Shown here: piece after piece, positions 8,549 to 17,308 of the stretch | How positions within the stretch are numbered: position 1 is the stretch's first letter | How the letters are laid out: each line of letters starts with the position of its first letter | Assembly: GCA_002480495.1 (NCBI GenBank) | Contig: DLCG01000020.1 | Location: 1 to 64,000, forward strand | DNA length: 64,000 nt | Reading direction: 5' to 3' | Source of the DNA: Rhodobiaceae bacterium UBA7804 | Lineage (GTDB): Bacteria; Pseudomonadota; Alphaproteobacteria; Parvibaculales; Parvibaculaceae | The notes under the pieces: generated by a model | Databases searched by the model: none | The model's input: the letters and a program-made list of their open reading frames with translations, nothing else | What the model was told of the DNA's origin: nothing | Translations under genes and position numbers: made by a program

Positions 8549-9496
8549 TCAGCCTTCCGAACCTGAAGTTGGAGCGCTTTCTTCCGCTGGAGGCAGAAGG
8601 TGAATTCGCATCCGCTTGATGCGGCGCGGATCGGCGTCCTTCACCTCGAATTCGAGGCCCGCGGGATGGCGGACGAGTTCGCCACGCAACGGTACACGTC
8701 CGAGCAGGGAGAAAACGAGACCCGCCAGCGTGTCCACATCGTCTTCATTCTCTTCCTCGACGAGACGGATGCCGATCATCTCTTCCAGTTCCTCGATCGG
8801 GCAGCGCGCATCGGCATCGATCGAACCGTCTTCCCGGCGGACAAGCGCAGGGCCGGTATCCGTGTCGTGCTCGTCCTCGATCTCGCCGACGATCTGTTCA
8901 ACCAGATCCTCGATGGAAACGAGACCGTCGGTGCCGCCATATTCGTCGATGACGAGTGCGAGGTGGATGCGGGTTGCCTGCATCTTCACCAGCAGATCGA
9001 GGGCCGGCATGGATGGCGGCACGAACAGAACATTGCGGCGGATCGCACGAAGCGAGAAAGGCGGCCGGGGGGCGGCCGTTTCGTTCTCGGAAGGCGCAAA
9101 CCAGGCGAGGACGTCCTTCAGGTGAACCATGCCGATCGGGTCGTCCAGCGTCTCGCGATAGATCGGCATGCGCGAATGGCTTGACTCGCGATAGAGGCGA
9201 AGTACGTCTTCGAGCGAAGCGTTCTCCTCGACCCCAACGACATCCGCGCGGGGAACCATGACGTCGTCGACGCGCAGCTCGCCGAAATTGAGGATGTTGA
9301 CGAGCATATGCCTTTCTTCCGCGGTGAGACCGCGATGCATGTCCTCGTGTTCCTCGATGACTTCTTCAAGACTTTCGCGCAGCGAGCTGTCGCCGCTGAC
9401 GGCAAAGCCGAGAAGGGCTCGCAGCCAGCCAAAGCCCGAGCGGCTGCGTGAAGTCGCCTCCCTTACGGATGAAGTTCTGTCTGTGGTATCGGCCAT
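8549..9496 (-). CDS. corC: CorC/HlyC-type CBS-domain protein
   Basis: A soluble protein of 315 aa with two CBS domains (VDDVMVPRADVVGVEE... and RRNVLFVPPSMPALDLLVKMQ) and a C-terminal CorC_HlyC domain (DVDTLAGLVFSLLGRVP). The signature VIDEYGGTDGLVSIEDLVEQIVGEI is present. CorC proteins are linked to Mg2+/Co2+ efflux, and CBS domains usually bind adenine nucleotides. I use the ATG at 9496 (MADTTDRTSSVREA), which falls just after the ybeY stop. In-frame ATGs at 9541 and 9631 would overlap ybeY and add a poorly conserved leader. The gene is part of the phoH-ybeY-corC-lnt cluster. Confidence 0.93.
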   Translation of the reverse strand: MADTTDRTSSVREATSRSRSGFGWLRALLGFAVSGDSSLRESLEEVIEEHEDMHRGLTAEERHMLVNILNFGELRVDDVMVPRADVVGVEENASLEDVLRLYRESSHSRMPIYRETLDDPIGMVHLKDVLAWFAPSENETAAPRPPFSLRAIRRNVLFVPPSMPALDLLVKMQATRIHLALVIDEYGGTDGLVSIEDLVEQIVGEIEDEHDTDTGPALVRREDGSIDADARCPIEELEEMIGIRLVEEENEDDVDTLAGLVFSLLGRVPLRGELVRHPAGLEFEVKDADPRRIKRMRIHLLPPAEESAPTSGSEG

Positions 9497-9515
9497 GTTC
9501 TTGTCGGGATTCTCG

Positions 9516-10073
9516 TCAGTGTCCGCTGCGCTCGGCGGCATAGGGATCCGGTACGCCAAGATCCTCCAGTATATCGCGTTCCAGAGCTTCCATTTCCTCC
9601 GCCTCGGGATCTTCGAGATGATCGTGGCCAAGGAGGTGAAGAACGCCGTGAACGGTCAGATGAGATAGATGATCGCTGAAACTCTTGCGCTGATCGGCCG
9701 CTTCACGCGCGATCGTCTCGCGGGCGAGCACCACATCGCCGAGCAGGGGAACACTGCGGGCGAAGGCTTCCTCGGGAACTCCGGTGTCCGGCATCTCGGC
9801 GGCAGGAAAAGAAAGGACGTTGGTGGGGCCCTCCTTGCCGCGATAGGCCTTGTTGAGCTTCGCGACAAGCTCGTCGTCGGCCAGCACGATGCAAAGTTCG
9901 GCCGCCTCGCCGCCTCGCGTCACGACAAAGGCGTGTTCGGCTGCGCGGCGCACCGTTTCCTCGGTGCCGCTTTCCCAATCCCCGGCTTCACGCAGAACAT
10001 CGATCTCGAGTCCGGAAACCGGACTTCGGCTCTTGGCGCTTCTTTTGCGCCCGGGACTGGCGCCGTCGCTCAT
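9516..10073 (-). CDS. ybeY: Endoribonuclease YbeY
   Basis: YbeY (185 aa) is a zinc-dependent endoribonuclease needed for 16S rRNA 3'-end maturation and ribosome quality control. The metal-binding motif HGVLHLLGHDH is seen near residue 138-148, and the upstream family segment NKAYRGKEGPTNVLSFPA is also present. The N-terminus has a short basic extension (SPGRKRSAKSR). Its start codon overlaps the phoH stop by 4 nt (ATGA type), so translation is probably coupled. The phoH-ybeY-corC-lnt order is highly conserved in proteobacteria. Confidence 0.97.
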   Translation of the reverse strand: MSDGASPGRKRSAKSRSPVSGLEIDVLREAGDWESGTEETVRRAAEHAFVVTRGGEAAELCIVLADDELVAKLNKAYRGKEGPTNVLSFPAAEMPDTGVPEEAFARSVPLLGDVVLARETIAREAADQRKSFSDHLSHLTVHGVLHLLGHDHLEDPEAEEMEALERDILEDLGVPDPYAAERSGH

Positions 10074-11101
10074 TTCTTGCCGTCTCCGAGAAGACCTCGC
10101 TCCCGGGCGTTATACGCCTTCACGATCCGCGTCACCAGCGGATGACGCACCACGTCGGCATCGGAGAAATGGACCGTGGCGACGCCCGACACACCGTCGA
10201 GCACGTCAAGCGCATCCTTCAGTCCCGACTTCGCGCCGAGCGGAAGGTCCACCTGGCTCGGATCGCCGGTGATCGCCATGCGGCTGTTCTCGCCGAGACG
10301 CGTAAGAAACATCTTCATCTGCACAGGCGTGCAGTTCTGTGCTTCATCGAGGATGACGAAGGAGTTCGCAAGTGTGCGGCCACGCATGAAGGCCAGCGGC
10401 GCCACCTCGATTTCGCCCGACTCGATCCCCTTCATGGCTTGCTCGCCAGGCAAGGTGTCGTAGAGCGCGTCATAGAGCGGGCGAAGGTAAGGATCGATTT
10501 TTTCTTTCAGATCGCCGGGCAGGAAACCCAGACGCTCTCCCGCCTCGACGGCGGGCCGCGACAGAATGATGCGGTCAACGCGCTTCTGCAGCAGCATCGA
10601 CACGGCGACAGCGACGGCAAGATAGGTCTTGCCCGTGCCCGCGGGACCGACGCCGAAGACAAGCTCGTTCGACATCAGCGCATCTATATAGGTGCCTTGC
10701 GTCTGCGAACGCGCGGAGATGACGCGACGCTTCGTCTGAATCTGGTGGCGCGAGAGACCGCCCTGGGGCTTTTCGAGATCGGCATCGGGGGCAGTCGCCA
10801 TCCGGATTGCGCCATCGACCTCGCCGGCATTCACTTCCTGACCGGACTTCAGGCGGGCATAAAGATCGCGGAAGACGCGATCGGCCTGACTGCGGGCATG
10901 GGCGTTACCGGTGATGACAAGTTTGTTGCCGCGCGAGGTCGCCAGCACACCAAGGCCCTGCTCGATTCGTGCGAGATTCCTGTCGTTCGTTCCGAAAAGC
11001 TCCGTAAGGAGACGATTATCGTCGAAGGCGATGACAAGACTGTCGTCGCCTCCGGCCTCACCCTTCGTGCTTTTCACCCCACCCGCTGTATTCAACTGCA
11101 C
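10070..11101 (-). CDS. phoH: PhoH-family ATPase
   Basis: PhoH-like protein (343 aa) with a P-loop ATPase domain. Walker A is GPAGTGKTYLAVAVA near residue 144-152, Walker B is SFVILDEAQNCTPVQMKMFL, and GENSRMAITGDPSQVDLP is the sensor region. An N-terminal KH-like segment (LFGTNDRNLARIEQGLGV) precedes it. The family is thought to act with YbeY in RNA metabolism. The gene lies 52 nt downstream of miaB and overlaps ybeY by 4 nt. Length is normal. Confidence 0.95.
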   Translation of the reverse strand: MQLNTAGGVKSTKGEAGGDDSLVIAFDDNRLLTELFGTNDRNLARIEQGLGVLATSRGNKLVITGNAHARSQADRVFRDLYARLKSGQEVNAGEVDGAIRMATAPDADLEKPQGGLSRHQIQTKRRVISARSQTQGTYIDALMSNELVFGVGPAGTGKTYLAVAVAVSMLLQKRVDRIILSRPAVEAGERLGFLPGDLKEKIDPYLRPLYDALYDTLPGEQAMKGIESGEIEVAPLAFMRGRTLANSFVILDEAQNCTPVQMKMFLTRLGENSRMAITGDPSQVDLPLGAKSGLKDALDVLDGVSGVATVHFSDADVVRHPLVTRIVKAYNARERGLLGDGKK

Positions 11102-11153
11102 CCTGTCCTTTCAACGTGCCTGCTGCACGGACAAAACGCGACCGGCCAACGCG

Positions 11154-12602
11154 TCATGCGAGTACCGGCTCCTTTTCGAGCAAGCGCCCGCGAAGAGAAT
11201 TCCTGTGCCCTTCCTCGATCTCGACATCGACAAGCTGACCAAAAAGATGCGGCGGTGCATCGTCGATATGGACCGACTGGAGATAGGGGCTGCGTCCGAC
11301 GAGTTGGGCTTCGCCGCGCCCCCGCCTGTCGAAGAGTACCGGCATTATGCGTCCCGCGCAGGCACGGTTGAATGCAATCTGCTGCTCGCCGAGAAGGGCC
11401 TGGAGCCGCTGAAGCCTGTCGCTCTTCACCTCTTCCGGCAGCTGATCTTCTTCCGTGGAGGCAGGCGTACCGGGGCGCGGGCTGTATTTGAAGCTATAGG
11501 CCTGTGCATAGCCGACTTCCCGGATGAGGGAGAGCGTCGCCTCGAAATCTTCTTCCGTTTCGCCGGGGAAGCCGACAATGAAGTCGGACGACATGGCTAT
11601 ATCGGGCTTTGCGGCACGGATGCGCTCCACGAGGCGTATATAGCTTTCCGCGTCGTGCTTGCGGTTCATCGCGGCGAGGATGCGGTCCGATCCCGATTGT
11701 ACCGGCAGATGCAGGTAAGGCATCAGTTCGGGCACTTCGGCATGAGCGGCGATCAACTCTTCATCCATGTCGCGCGGATGGCTGGTCGTGTAGCGCAGCC
11801 TCTCTATGCCGCCGATCCGGGCCAGATGACGGATGAGTTGCCCAAGCGATGCCGCGCGGCCCTTTCCGTCGTCGCCATGATAGGCGTTCACATTCTGGCC
11901 AAGCAGCGTGATTTCGCGCACACCGGCATCCGCGAGCGCCTTCGCTTCGTCCAGGATGCGCGATACCGGCCGCGAGAACTCGGCGCCGCGCGTATAGGGC
12001 ACAACGCAGAACGTGCAGAATTTGTCGCAGCCTTCCTGAATCGTGAGAAAGGCTGTCGCGCCGCGCGCGAGCGTCTTTCGGCGTTCCGGCGCAGGCAAGG
12101 CCTCGAACTTGTCGTCGGCAGGGAACTCGGTTTCGACGATGCCCGGGCCGCCATTCGACAGGCGCTCCACATATTGCGGCAGGCGATGATAGGTCTGAGG
12201 ACCGAGCACGAGATCGACCGCCGGTGCACGGCGGCGTATTTCCTCGCCTTCGGCCTGAGCAACGCAACCGGCCACGCCGATCACAAGGTCCTCACCCCGG
12301 CCGGATTTTTCCTTCTTGAGCTCGCGCAGGCGGCCAAGCTCCGAATAGACCTTCTCAGCCGCCTTTTCGCGGATGTGACAGGTATTCAGAATGACAATAT
12401 CGGCATCTTCGGGCTGGTCGACTTCGGTATAGCCGGAGGGTGCCATGACATCGACCATGCGGGCCGAGTCATAGACATTCATCTGGCAGCCATAAGTCTT
12501 GACGAAGATTTTCTTGCGCGGCGCGCCGGAACCGTTTTCAGGGCCCTCAGCAGGGTCCTCGTCCAGCGCGGCGTCTCGGAATGGCGCGGGATTATCTTGC
12601 AA
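11154..12602 (-). CDS. miaB: tRNA-2-methylthio-N6-dimethylallyladenosine synthase MiaB
   Basis: MiaB (482 aa) is a radical-SAM methylthiotransferase that adds the ms2 group to i6A37 in tRNAs reading UNN codons. The N-terminal MTTase domain binds an auxiliary [4Fe-4S] cluster through Cys in VKTYGCQMNVYDS, NTCHIREKA and GVAGCVAQAEG. The radical-SAM motif CDKFCTFCVVPYTRG follows, and a TRAM domain closes the protein (GRSPYLQSVHID...). The N-terminus has an acidic extension of about 28 residues before the fold. It lies between plsC and phoH on the minus strand, as in many alphaproteobacteria. Confidence 0.97.
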   Translation of the reverse strand: MQDNPAPFRDAALDEDPAEGPENGSGAPRKKIFVKTYGCQMNVYDSARMVDVMAPSGYTEVDQPEDADIVILNTCHIREKAAEKVYSELGRLRELKKEKSGRGEDLVIGVAGCVAQAEGEEIRRRAPAVDLVLGPQTYHRLPQYVERLSNGGPGIVETEFPADDKFEALPAPERRKTLARGATAFLTIQEGCDKFCTFCVVPYTRGAEFSRPVSRILDEAKALADAGVREITLLGQNVNAYHGDDGKGRAASLGQLIRHLARIGGIERLRYTTSHPRDMDEELIAAHAEVPELMPYLHLPVQSGSDRILAAMNRKHDAESYIRLVERIRAAKPDIAMSSDFIVGFPGETEEDFEATLSLIREVGYAQAYSFKYSPRPGTPASTEEDQLPEEVKSDRLQRLQALLGEQQIAFNRACAGRIMPVLFDRRGRGEAQLVGRSPYLQSVHIDDAPPHLFGQLVDVEIEEGHRNSLRGRLLEKEPVLA

Positions 12603-12694
12603 TGTGTGCGCTCGTCTCCTCAGGGAACTCGATCAAACAGAGAAAGCCTATCACGTATCGCGGCCCGGCAGGGAATGGAAAGGGCCGCCCGCCC

Positions 12695-13561
12695 TCATGC
12701 CCCGGCCACGCGAGGGCTGGGCAGCGCATCCGGCTCCTCGGCGGGGACGGGCATCTCCTCGAAACGGCCTGTCAGCGCCCGCGAGACGCCTGAGCGGCAA
12801 CAGCTTTCGCAATAGGCGGCAAGCGCCTTGCGATTGCCGATCTCACGGATCGTGACCGGCCTGTGATACTCGACGGTCACCTCGATCGGGCCCGTCTGGA
12901 AGGCCTCCCAGAGGTGAGGAAAGAGCTCCATGTCGCCATACCACGCGAAAAAGGGCCGGGCATAGCGGCTCATCGGCATGCCGTAAAGGCCCGTATAGGC
13001 GATCGAAACCGGCTGAACCACGAGATCGTCCTCACGGTCTTCCTCGCCGTTCACGATGGTGAGCTGGGCGACGCTCATAAGCGCGCTCTTGAAGGACAGC
13101 ACGCGGTTTCCGTCGCTCGACGTGCCTTCCGGGAAGAGCACGAGCCTGTCGCCCGAGGCGATGCGCGAATGAATCTCGTTGCGCGAATGAGCGGTGCGGG
13201 TACGCCTTTCGCGCTCCACGAAAACCGTCTGCTGGAGCTTTGCCAGCGTGCCGAAGAATGGCCAGCCCGCCACTTCGCTCTTGGCCACGAAGGAGCAGGG
13301 CGTGAGCGAGCCGACGATCGGGATATCGAGCCAGGATGTGTGATTGGCGGCGATCAGGCAGGCACCGTCTTCATGAGGTGTGCCGCGGGAAATGACCTTG
13401 ATGCCGATCAGCTTGCAGAGAAAGCGGTGATACTTGTTCGGAAGAGTGCGGGCATAGGAAAGGTTCAGCTTCAACCCCAGCCACTGCACCGGCATCAGGA
13501 GCAGGGCCGAGAGAATAAAGCCTGCCAGAAGCGTGGCGGCCCGCGCGGTTGCCATATGCAT
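12695..13561 (-). CDS. plsC: 1-acyl-sn-glycerol-3-phosphate acyltransferase
   Basis: A PlsC-type lysophosphatidic acid acyltransferase (288 aa) that makes phosphatidic acid at the inner membrane. An N-terminal hydrophobic helix (LLAGFILSALLLMPVQWLGL) anchors it. The catalytic HX4D motif is AANHTSWLD at about residue 72-80, followed by FVAKSEVAGWPFFG and the LVLFPEGTSSDG substrate motif. The C-terminal tail is variable. It stands 92 nt upstream of miaB and about 32 nt downstream of the fur gene. Confidence 0.94.
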   Translation of the reverse strand: MHMATARAATLLAGFILSALLLMPVQWLGLKLNLSYARTLPNKYHRFLCKLIGIKVISRGTPHEDGACLIAANHTSWLDIPIVGSLTPCSFVAKSEVAGWPFFGTLAKLQQTVFVERERRTRTAHSRNEIHSRIASGDRLVLFPEGTSSDGNRVLSFKSALMSVAQLTIVNGEEDREDDLVVQPVSIAYTGLYGMPMSRYARPFFAWYGDMELFPHLWEAFQTGPIEVTVEYHRPVTIREIGNRKALAAYCESCCRSGVSRALTGRFEEMPVPAEEPDALPSPRVAGA

Positions 13562-13593
13562 CTCCCGTCCTCGCGGCCGACCCCGGCGCGGGA

Positions 13594-14085
13594 CTACTCC
13601 TTGCTGCCCTTGGCGTCCGTCTTCTTGTCGCGATTGAGCGGCACGCCGTAGAGTTCAAGACGGTGATCGACGAGCTCGAAGCCGAGTTCGCGGGCGATGA
13701 TCTGCTGCAGGCGCTCGATCTCATCATTGTGAAATTCGATAACCGAACCCGTCTGAAGATCGATCAGATGGTCGTGATGTTCTTCCGGCACCTGCTCGTA
13801 ACGCGAACGCCCGTCGCGGAAGTCGTGGCGTTCGAGGATGCCCGCTTCCTCGAACAGACGAACCGTCCTGTAAACCGTAGCGATCGAAATCTTGCTATCG
13901 ACCGCCGCTGCCCGGCGGTAGACTTCTTCCACATCGGGATGGTCGTGCGCGACGGAGAGCACGCGTGCAATCACACGCCGCTGTTCCGTCATCCGCATTC
14001 CCTTTTCCACACAGAGATTCTCGATCCGCTCGGGATCGTTCGGCATGTCTTCGGGGCGCAGGGCCGCTGTCGTCTTTTCTGTCAT
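13594..14085 (-). CDS. fur: Fur-family metal-responsive regulator (Fur/Mur type)
   Basis: A 163-residue Fur-family repressor with an N-terminal winged helix (MRMTEQRRVIARVLSVA, then KISIATVYRTVRLFEEAGI) and a C-terminal metal-binding dimerisation domain (EEHHDHLIDLQTGSVIEFHNDEIE). The HHDH metal site is intact. The CxxC pair that holds structural zinc in enterobacterial Fur is absent (DLQTG instead), as in alphaproteobacterial Fur/Mur proteins that sense iron or manganese. The ATG at 14085 is chosen because a promoter-like sequence lies at 14093-14121 and would give a nearly leaderless mRNA; no Shine-Dalgarno is seen. A Fur-box-like site is present elsewhere in the window (43031). Confidence 0.93.
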   Translation of the reverse strand: MTEKTTAALRPEDMPNDPERIENLCVEKGMRMTEQRRVIARVLSVAHDHPDVEEVYRRAAAVDSKISIATVYRTVRLFEEAGILERHDFRDGRSRYEQVPEEHHDHLIDLQTGSVIEFHNDEIERLQQIIARELGFELVDHRLELYGVPLNRDKKTDAKGSKE

Positions 14086-14092
14086 CAAAAAC

Positions 14093-14121
14093 ATAATAGG
14101 CGCGCGCCACCGGTTTGTCAT
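14093..14121 (-). promoter_or_regulatory. Promoter of fur (-35 ATGACA, 17-nt spacer, -10 TATTAT)
   Basis: On the minus strand ATGACA (14121-14116) and TATTAT (14098-14093) are separated by 17 nt, one mismatch each from the sigma-70 consensus. The expected start of transcription is at about 14086, next to the ATG at 14085, which suggests a leaderless or near-leaderless message. Confidence 0.55.
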
Positions 14122-14171
14122 TAGCAAGCAAGTTGCCTTGGGGCCTATAAAAGCCCTACACGATCAAGGAT

Positions 14172-14666
14172 TTATGACACCGGTGGCAATGAGGGAAGGT
14201 CGCATTTCAGCGTCCTCGCCGCGACCCGCGCAGCTCCCCTCGTGTAGTAGGCCGGCCGCATGCCGACCAGATAGAAACCGAAGCGCTCATAGAGTCTGAG
14301 CGCCGCTGCATTGTCTTCAGCAACCTCAAGAAAAAGAGCGTCGGCGCCTGCCGCAACGGCGGCGCTGGCTGCGGTTTCCAGGAGCCTGCGGCCTATCTCC
14401 CGGCCGCGTGCAGCCGGATCGACCCCAATGGTCAGGATTTCCGCCTCACCGCCCCCCACGCGCGCCAGAATGAAGCCGAGCGGGAGGGCTTCCGGATTGT
14501 CATTCGCCGGATCAGGCGCGGCGAGAAAGGCGAAGGCGCCCGGCATGGCAAGTAGCCTCGCAAGCGAAGCGGCATCCCAGGCCTCCTCGAAACAAAGGGC
14601 GTGAAGCGCCGCAAGACGCTTGAGGTCGTCTGCGCGAACGGACCGGATGGCAATGTCCGTGCCCAT
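14172..14666 (-). CDS. rimI: Ribosomal-protein-alanine N-acetyltransferase RimI-like
   Basis: A 164-residue GNAT acetyltransferase. The acetyl-CoA loop is ILTIGVDPAARGREIGRRLLE and the C-terminal ALRLYERFGFYLVGMRPAYY is the typical RimI ending. RimI acetylates the N-terminal alanine of S18 in enterobacteria; in many bacteria the gene pairs with tsaB. Here it follows tsaB by 2 nt, which supports the RimI assignment over a generic GNAT. The protein is slightly longer than E. coli RimI. Confidence 0.9.
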   Translation of the reverse strand: MGTDIAIRSVRADDLKRLAALHALCFEEAWDAASLARLLAMPGAFAFLAAPDPANDNPEALPLGFILARVGGGEAEILTIGVDPAARGREIGRRLLETAASAAVAAGADALFLEVAEDNAAALRLYERFGFYLVGMRPAYYTRGAARVAARTLKCDLPSLPPVS

Positions 14667-14668
14667 GT

Positions 14669-15364
14669 TCAGGCGGCCTCGCCGGGATCGCGCCCGCCGG
14701 GAAGCTTCGCATCGGGCGCCCGGATATAGAGCGGAGCAGGCGGGGTATGGAAGGTCTCGAGCCCGCGCTCGGCGGCAAGCCTCTGCGCTATACGGGCGAC
14801 AATGGAAGCGTCCGGCTGGGGCCGTGTTTCCGACAAGCGATATTCCCGTCCCGCTCTCTCGAGAACATCCGCCAGAAGGGGCGTCCCGGTACCGGACAGC
14901 ACGAAGGGGCCTCGCGGCAGATGCGCGAGTGCCGTTTCGAGCCCGACAAGAAGCGGTCCCGTCTGCTCTGTCCCATCGGCGGCGAAAGCCTGCATGTAGA
15001 CCTCTTCGCGCCGCGCATCGAACGAAGCAAGGATCGTCTCATCCGCTTCGGCTGCAACGGGTTCGGCGATGGCTTCGAGCGTCGTCACGCCGATAAGGGG
15101 AAGCTTTCTCGCCAGCGCAATTCCACGCGCGGCGGCGAGCCCGACGCGAAGTCCCGTGAAAGTGCCGGGGCCGACCGTCACCGCCAGCACGTCGAGATCG
15201 GAAAAACCGAGCGCAGCCTCCGCCAGCACCGTTTCGATCATGGGAAGCAATGCTTCCGCATGGCCGCGCGTGCGCTCCTCGAACAGGCACGCGATCTCCC
15301 CCTCGGCGTCGCGTATGGCGGCGGATAACGCGCCCTGCGCAGTGTCAAAGGCGAGAAGGATCAA
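14669..15364 (-). CDS. tsaB: tRNA threonylcarbamoyladenosine biosynthesis protein TsaB
   Basis: TsaB (231 aa) is the partner of TsaD in making t6A37 of ANN-decoding tRNAs. It has the ASKHA fold start ILLAFDTAQGALSAAI and the signature VTVGPGTFTGLRVGLAAARGIALA near residue 62-85. The middle segment (DETILASFDARREEVYMQAF) also matches the family. It lies directly upstream of rimI on the same strand. The tsaD and tsaE genes are not in the window. Confidence 0.95.
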   Translation of the reverse strand: MILLAFDTAQGALSAAIRDAEGEIACLFEERTRGHAEALLPMIETVLAEAALGFSDLDVLAVTVGPGTFTGLRVGLAAARGIALARKLPLIGVTTLEAIAEPVAAEADETILASFDARREEVYMQAFAADGTEQTGPLLVGLETALAHLPRGPFVLSGTGTPLLADVLERAGREYRLSETRPQPDASIVARIAQRLAAERGLETFHTPPAPLYIRAPDAKLPGGRDPGEAA

Positions 15365-15391
15365 GGACTATGCTCCGTATGAGGAAGGGAG

Positions 15392-15985
15392 TCAGACGAT
15401 CGAGCAGGCGTCGTCGAAAGGCAGACGCGGGCTGCGCGGGAAAAGACCAGCCGGATCGCCATGACCGAGATTGCAGAGAAAATTGGATTTGACGCTGGTG
15501 CCGGAAAAGAAGATCTCGTCGACCTTCTTCATGTCGAAGCCCGACATGGGCCCGCAGTCGAGACCGAGCGAGCGCGCTGCAATCATGAAATAGGCGCCCT
15601 GGAGCGAGCCATTACGGAAGGCGTTCATCTCGGCCCATTCATCCGACCAGTTGAACCAGGTCTTCGCCTCGGGCGCATGCGGGAAGAGCTCGGGCAGGCG
15701 CTCGTAGAATTTCACGTCATAGCCGATGATTGCGGTGACGGGGGCTTCCATCGTCTTCTTGAGATTGCCTTCGGAGAGTGCGGGCGCGAGCTTTTCCTTG
15801 CCCTCCTTCGACTTCACGAAAATGATGCGGGCGGGAGACATGTTGGCGCTGGTCGGGCCCCATTTCATGAGCTCGTACAGCTCCTTCAGCGTCTCGTCGG
15901 AGACCGGCTCGTCCTTCCACGCATTATGCGTGCGGGCTTCACGGAAAATGATGTCGAGCGCTTCGTCCCCAAGCCTGCCGCTCAT
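15392..15985 (-). CDS. RutE-like nitroreductase family protein (probable malonic semialdehyde reductase)
   Basis: A 197-residue flavoprotein of the nitroreductase fold, closest in pattern to the RutE/YdfN subgroup. Conserved segments are IIFREARTHNAWKDEPV, ELMKWGPTSANMSPAR, NGSLQGAYFMIAARSLGLDCGPMSGFD and KSNFLCNLGHGDP. RutE reduces malonic semialdehyde in pyrimidine degradation, but no other rut genes are nearby, so the physiological substrate is uncertain. The gene stands alone between tsaB and the NifU-like gene on the minus strand. FMN and NAD(P)H use is inferred from the family. Confidence 0.85.
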   Translation of the reverse strand: MSGRLGDEALDIIFREARTHNAWKDEPVSDETLKELYELMKWGPTSANMSPARIIFVKSKEGKEKLAPALSEGNLKKTMEAPVTAIIGYDVKFYERLPELFPHAPEAKTWFNWSDEWAEMNAFRNGSLQGAYFMIAARSLGLDCGPMSGFDMKKVDEIFFSGTSVKSNFLCNLGHGDPAGLFPRSPRLPFDDACSIV

Positions 15986-16090
15986 GGGCCTATCTCCTTC
16001 GCGAGTTTGACAGATGGCGTCACGATACCGTTTTCACGCCCAAGCGCCAGCCCTCGAGACAAAATCCGACCGGCAGTCAATCCGCCGGTA

Positions 16091-16648
16091 TCAGACCTGG
16101 CGAACCTCGACGATTTCGGGAATGTAGTGTTTCAGCATGTTCTCCACGCCGCGCTTCAGCGTGACGGTGGAAGAGGGGCAACCGGCGCAGGCGCCCTGCA
16201 TGTTGAGAAACACGATGCCTTCCTCATAGCCCTGGAAGGTGATGTCGCCGCCATCCTGTGCGACGGCGGGCCTCACGCGGGTGTCGAGGATCTCCTTGAT
16301 CTGGGAGACGATCTCGCCATCTTCGCCGTCATGCGCGGCATGGGCATCGTCTTCGCCGCCCGCCGCGAAAAGGATCGGCGCGCCGCTCGTGAAATGCTCC
16401 ATGATCGCGCCGAGAAGCGCGGGCTTCAGGTGCTGCCACTCGCCGCCCGACTTGGTGACGGTGATGAAGTCATTGCCGAAAAAGACGCCGGTGACGTTTT
16501 CGACGGCGAAAAGGCGCATGGCGAGCGGCGAGCGCTCCGCGGCCTCGCGCGTCGGGAAATCGGCGGCGCGGCCTTCTCCAAGCACTTCGCGGCCGGGCAG
16601 AAACTTCAAAGTCGCCGGATTGGGCGTCGCCTCGGTCTGGATGAACAT
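16091..16648 (-). CDS. NifU-family Fe-S cluster scaffold protein
   Basis: A 185-residue protein with an N-terminal Nfu_N domain (MFIQTEATPNPATLKFLPG) and a C-terminal NifU-like domain. The C-terminal domain carries the cluster-binding CxxC in MQGACAGCPSSTVTLKRGVE and the family stretch VRPAVAQDGGDITF. Such proteins carry [4Fe-4S] clusters to client enzymes. The ATG at 16648 gives the canonical N-terminus; an in-frame ATG at 16687 would add 13 unconserved residues. Candidate clients nearby include MiaB and HemW, but no direct link is shown. Confidence 0.93.
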   Translation of the reverse strand: MFIQTEATPNPATLKFLPGREVLGEGRAADFPTREAAERSPLAMRLFAVENVTGVFFGNDFITVTKSGGEWQHLKPALLGAIMEHFTSGAPILFAAGGEDDAHAAHDGEDGEIVSQIKEILDTRVRPAVAQDGGDITFQGYEEGIVFLNMQGACAGCPSSTVTLKRGVENMLKHYIPEIVEVRQV

Positions 16649-16749
16649 GAGAAAAGCCTTTTTGGTAGCGTGGGTTAACGGCATCAAGGGCCGCTTCGTT
16701 CGCGCTATAGATGGACCGTCGGAAGGCTCAAATCAAGCAGGCGCCGGAA

Positions 16750-17256
16750 TCAGGCCAGTGAGCGCAGTGCTTCTTCGGTGAGATTGCCCGGCACCACGGT
16801 GACCGGAATGGGGAAGGACTTCTCGGAAGCACTGGCGACCATGGTCACGAGAGGGCCGGGACCTTCCTTGCCGGTACCTGCCGCAAGGACGAGGATCGCA
16901 ATGTCCTTGTCCTCCTTGATGAGTTGCATGACCTGTTCGGCGCGGCGGCCTTCCCGGATCAGGAGTTCGGGCATGATGCCCGCATATTCGTTCACATGGG
17001 CGGCGAGGCGATGAAGCAGTTCCTCGGCTTCCTCACGCGCCTCCTCCTGCATGATGTTTTTTACGCCGAGCCATTGCTGGGAGGCTTCGCCGGGTTCGAT
17101 CACGGCGAGAAGCGTCACCACGCCGTTGGTATGGCTGGCGCGAAGGCTCGCGAAGTGAATGGCCACTTCGGATTCGGGCGTGCCGTCCACGATGACGAGA
17201 AATTTGCGCCGCTTCTGCGGCGTGGCGCTTTCGCCCGATGTCCCAGATTCGCTCAT
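16750..17256 (-). CDS. Universal stress protein family
   Basis: A 168-residue UspA-fold protein. The start RKFLVIVDGTPESEVAIHFA, the middle VVTLLAVIEPGEASQQW and the C-terminal nucleotide-loop region ILVLAAGTGKEGPGPLVTMV followed by FPIPVTVVPG are recognisable. The ATP-binding GxxGxxxxS motif is degenerate, so it may not bind ATP. I chose the ATG at 17256 (MSESGTSGES). It sits alone between a NifU-type gene and the DUF2333 gene on the minus strand, and its function is not known. Confidence 0.85.
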   Translation of the reverse strand: MSESGTSGESATPQKRRKFLVIVDGTPESEVAIHFASLRASHTNGVVTLLAVIEPGEASQQWLGVKNIMQEEAREEAEELLHRLAAHVNEYAGIMPELLIREGRRAEQVMQLIKEDKDIAILVLAAGTGKEGPGPLVTMVASASEKSFPIPVTVVPGNLTEEALRSLA

Positions 17257-17308
17257 GGGCCGGATGCTGCCACCGCGCGGCGCATCCGGCAAGCATGTGA
17301 ATCGGGCG

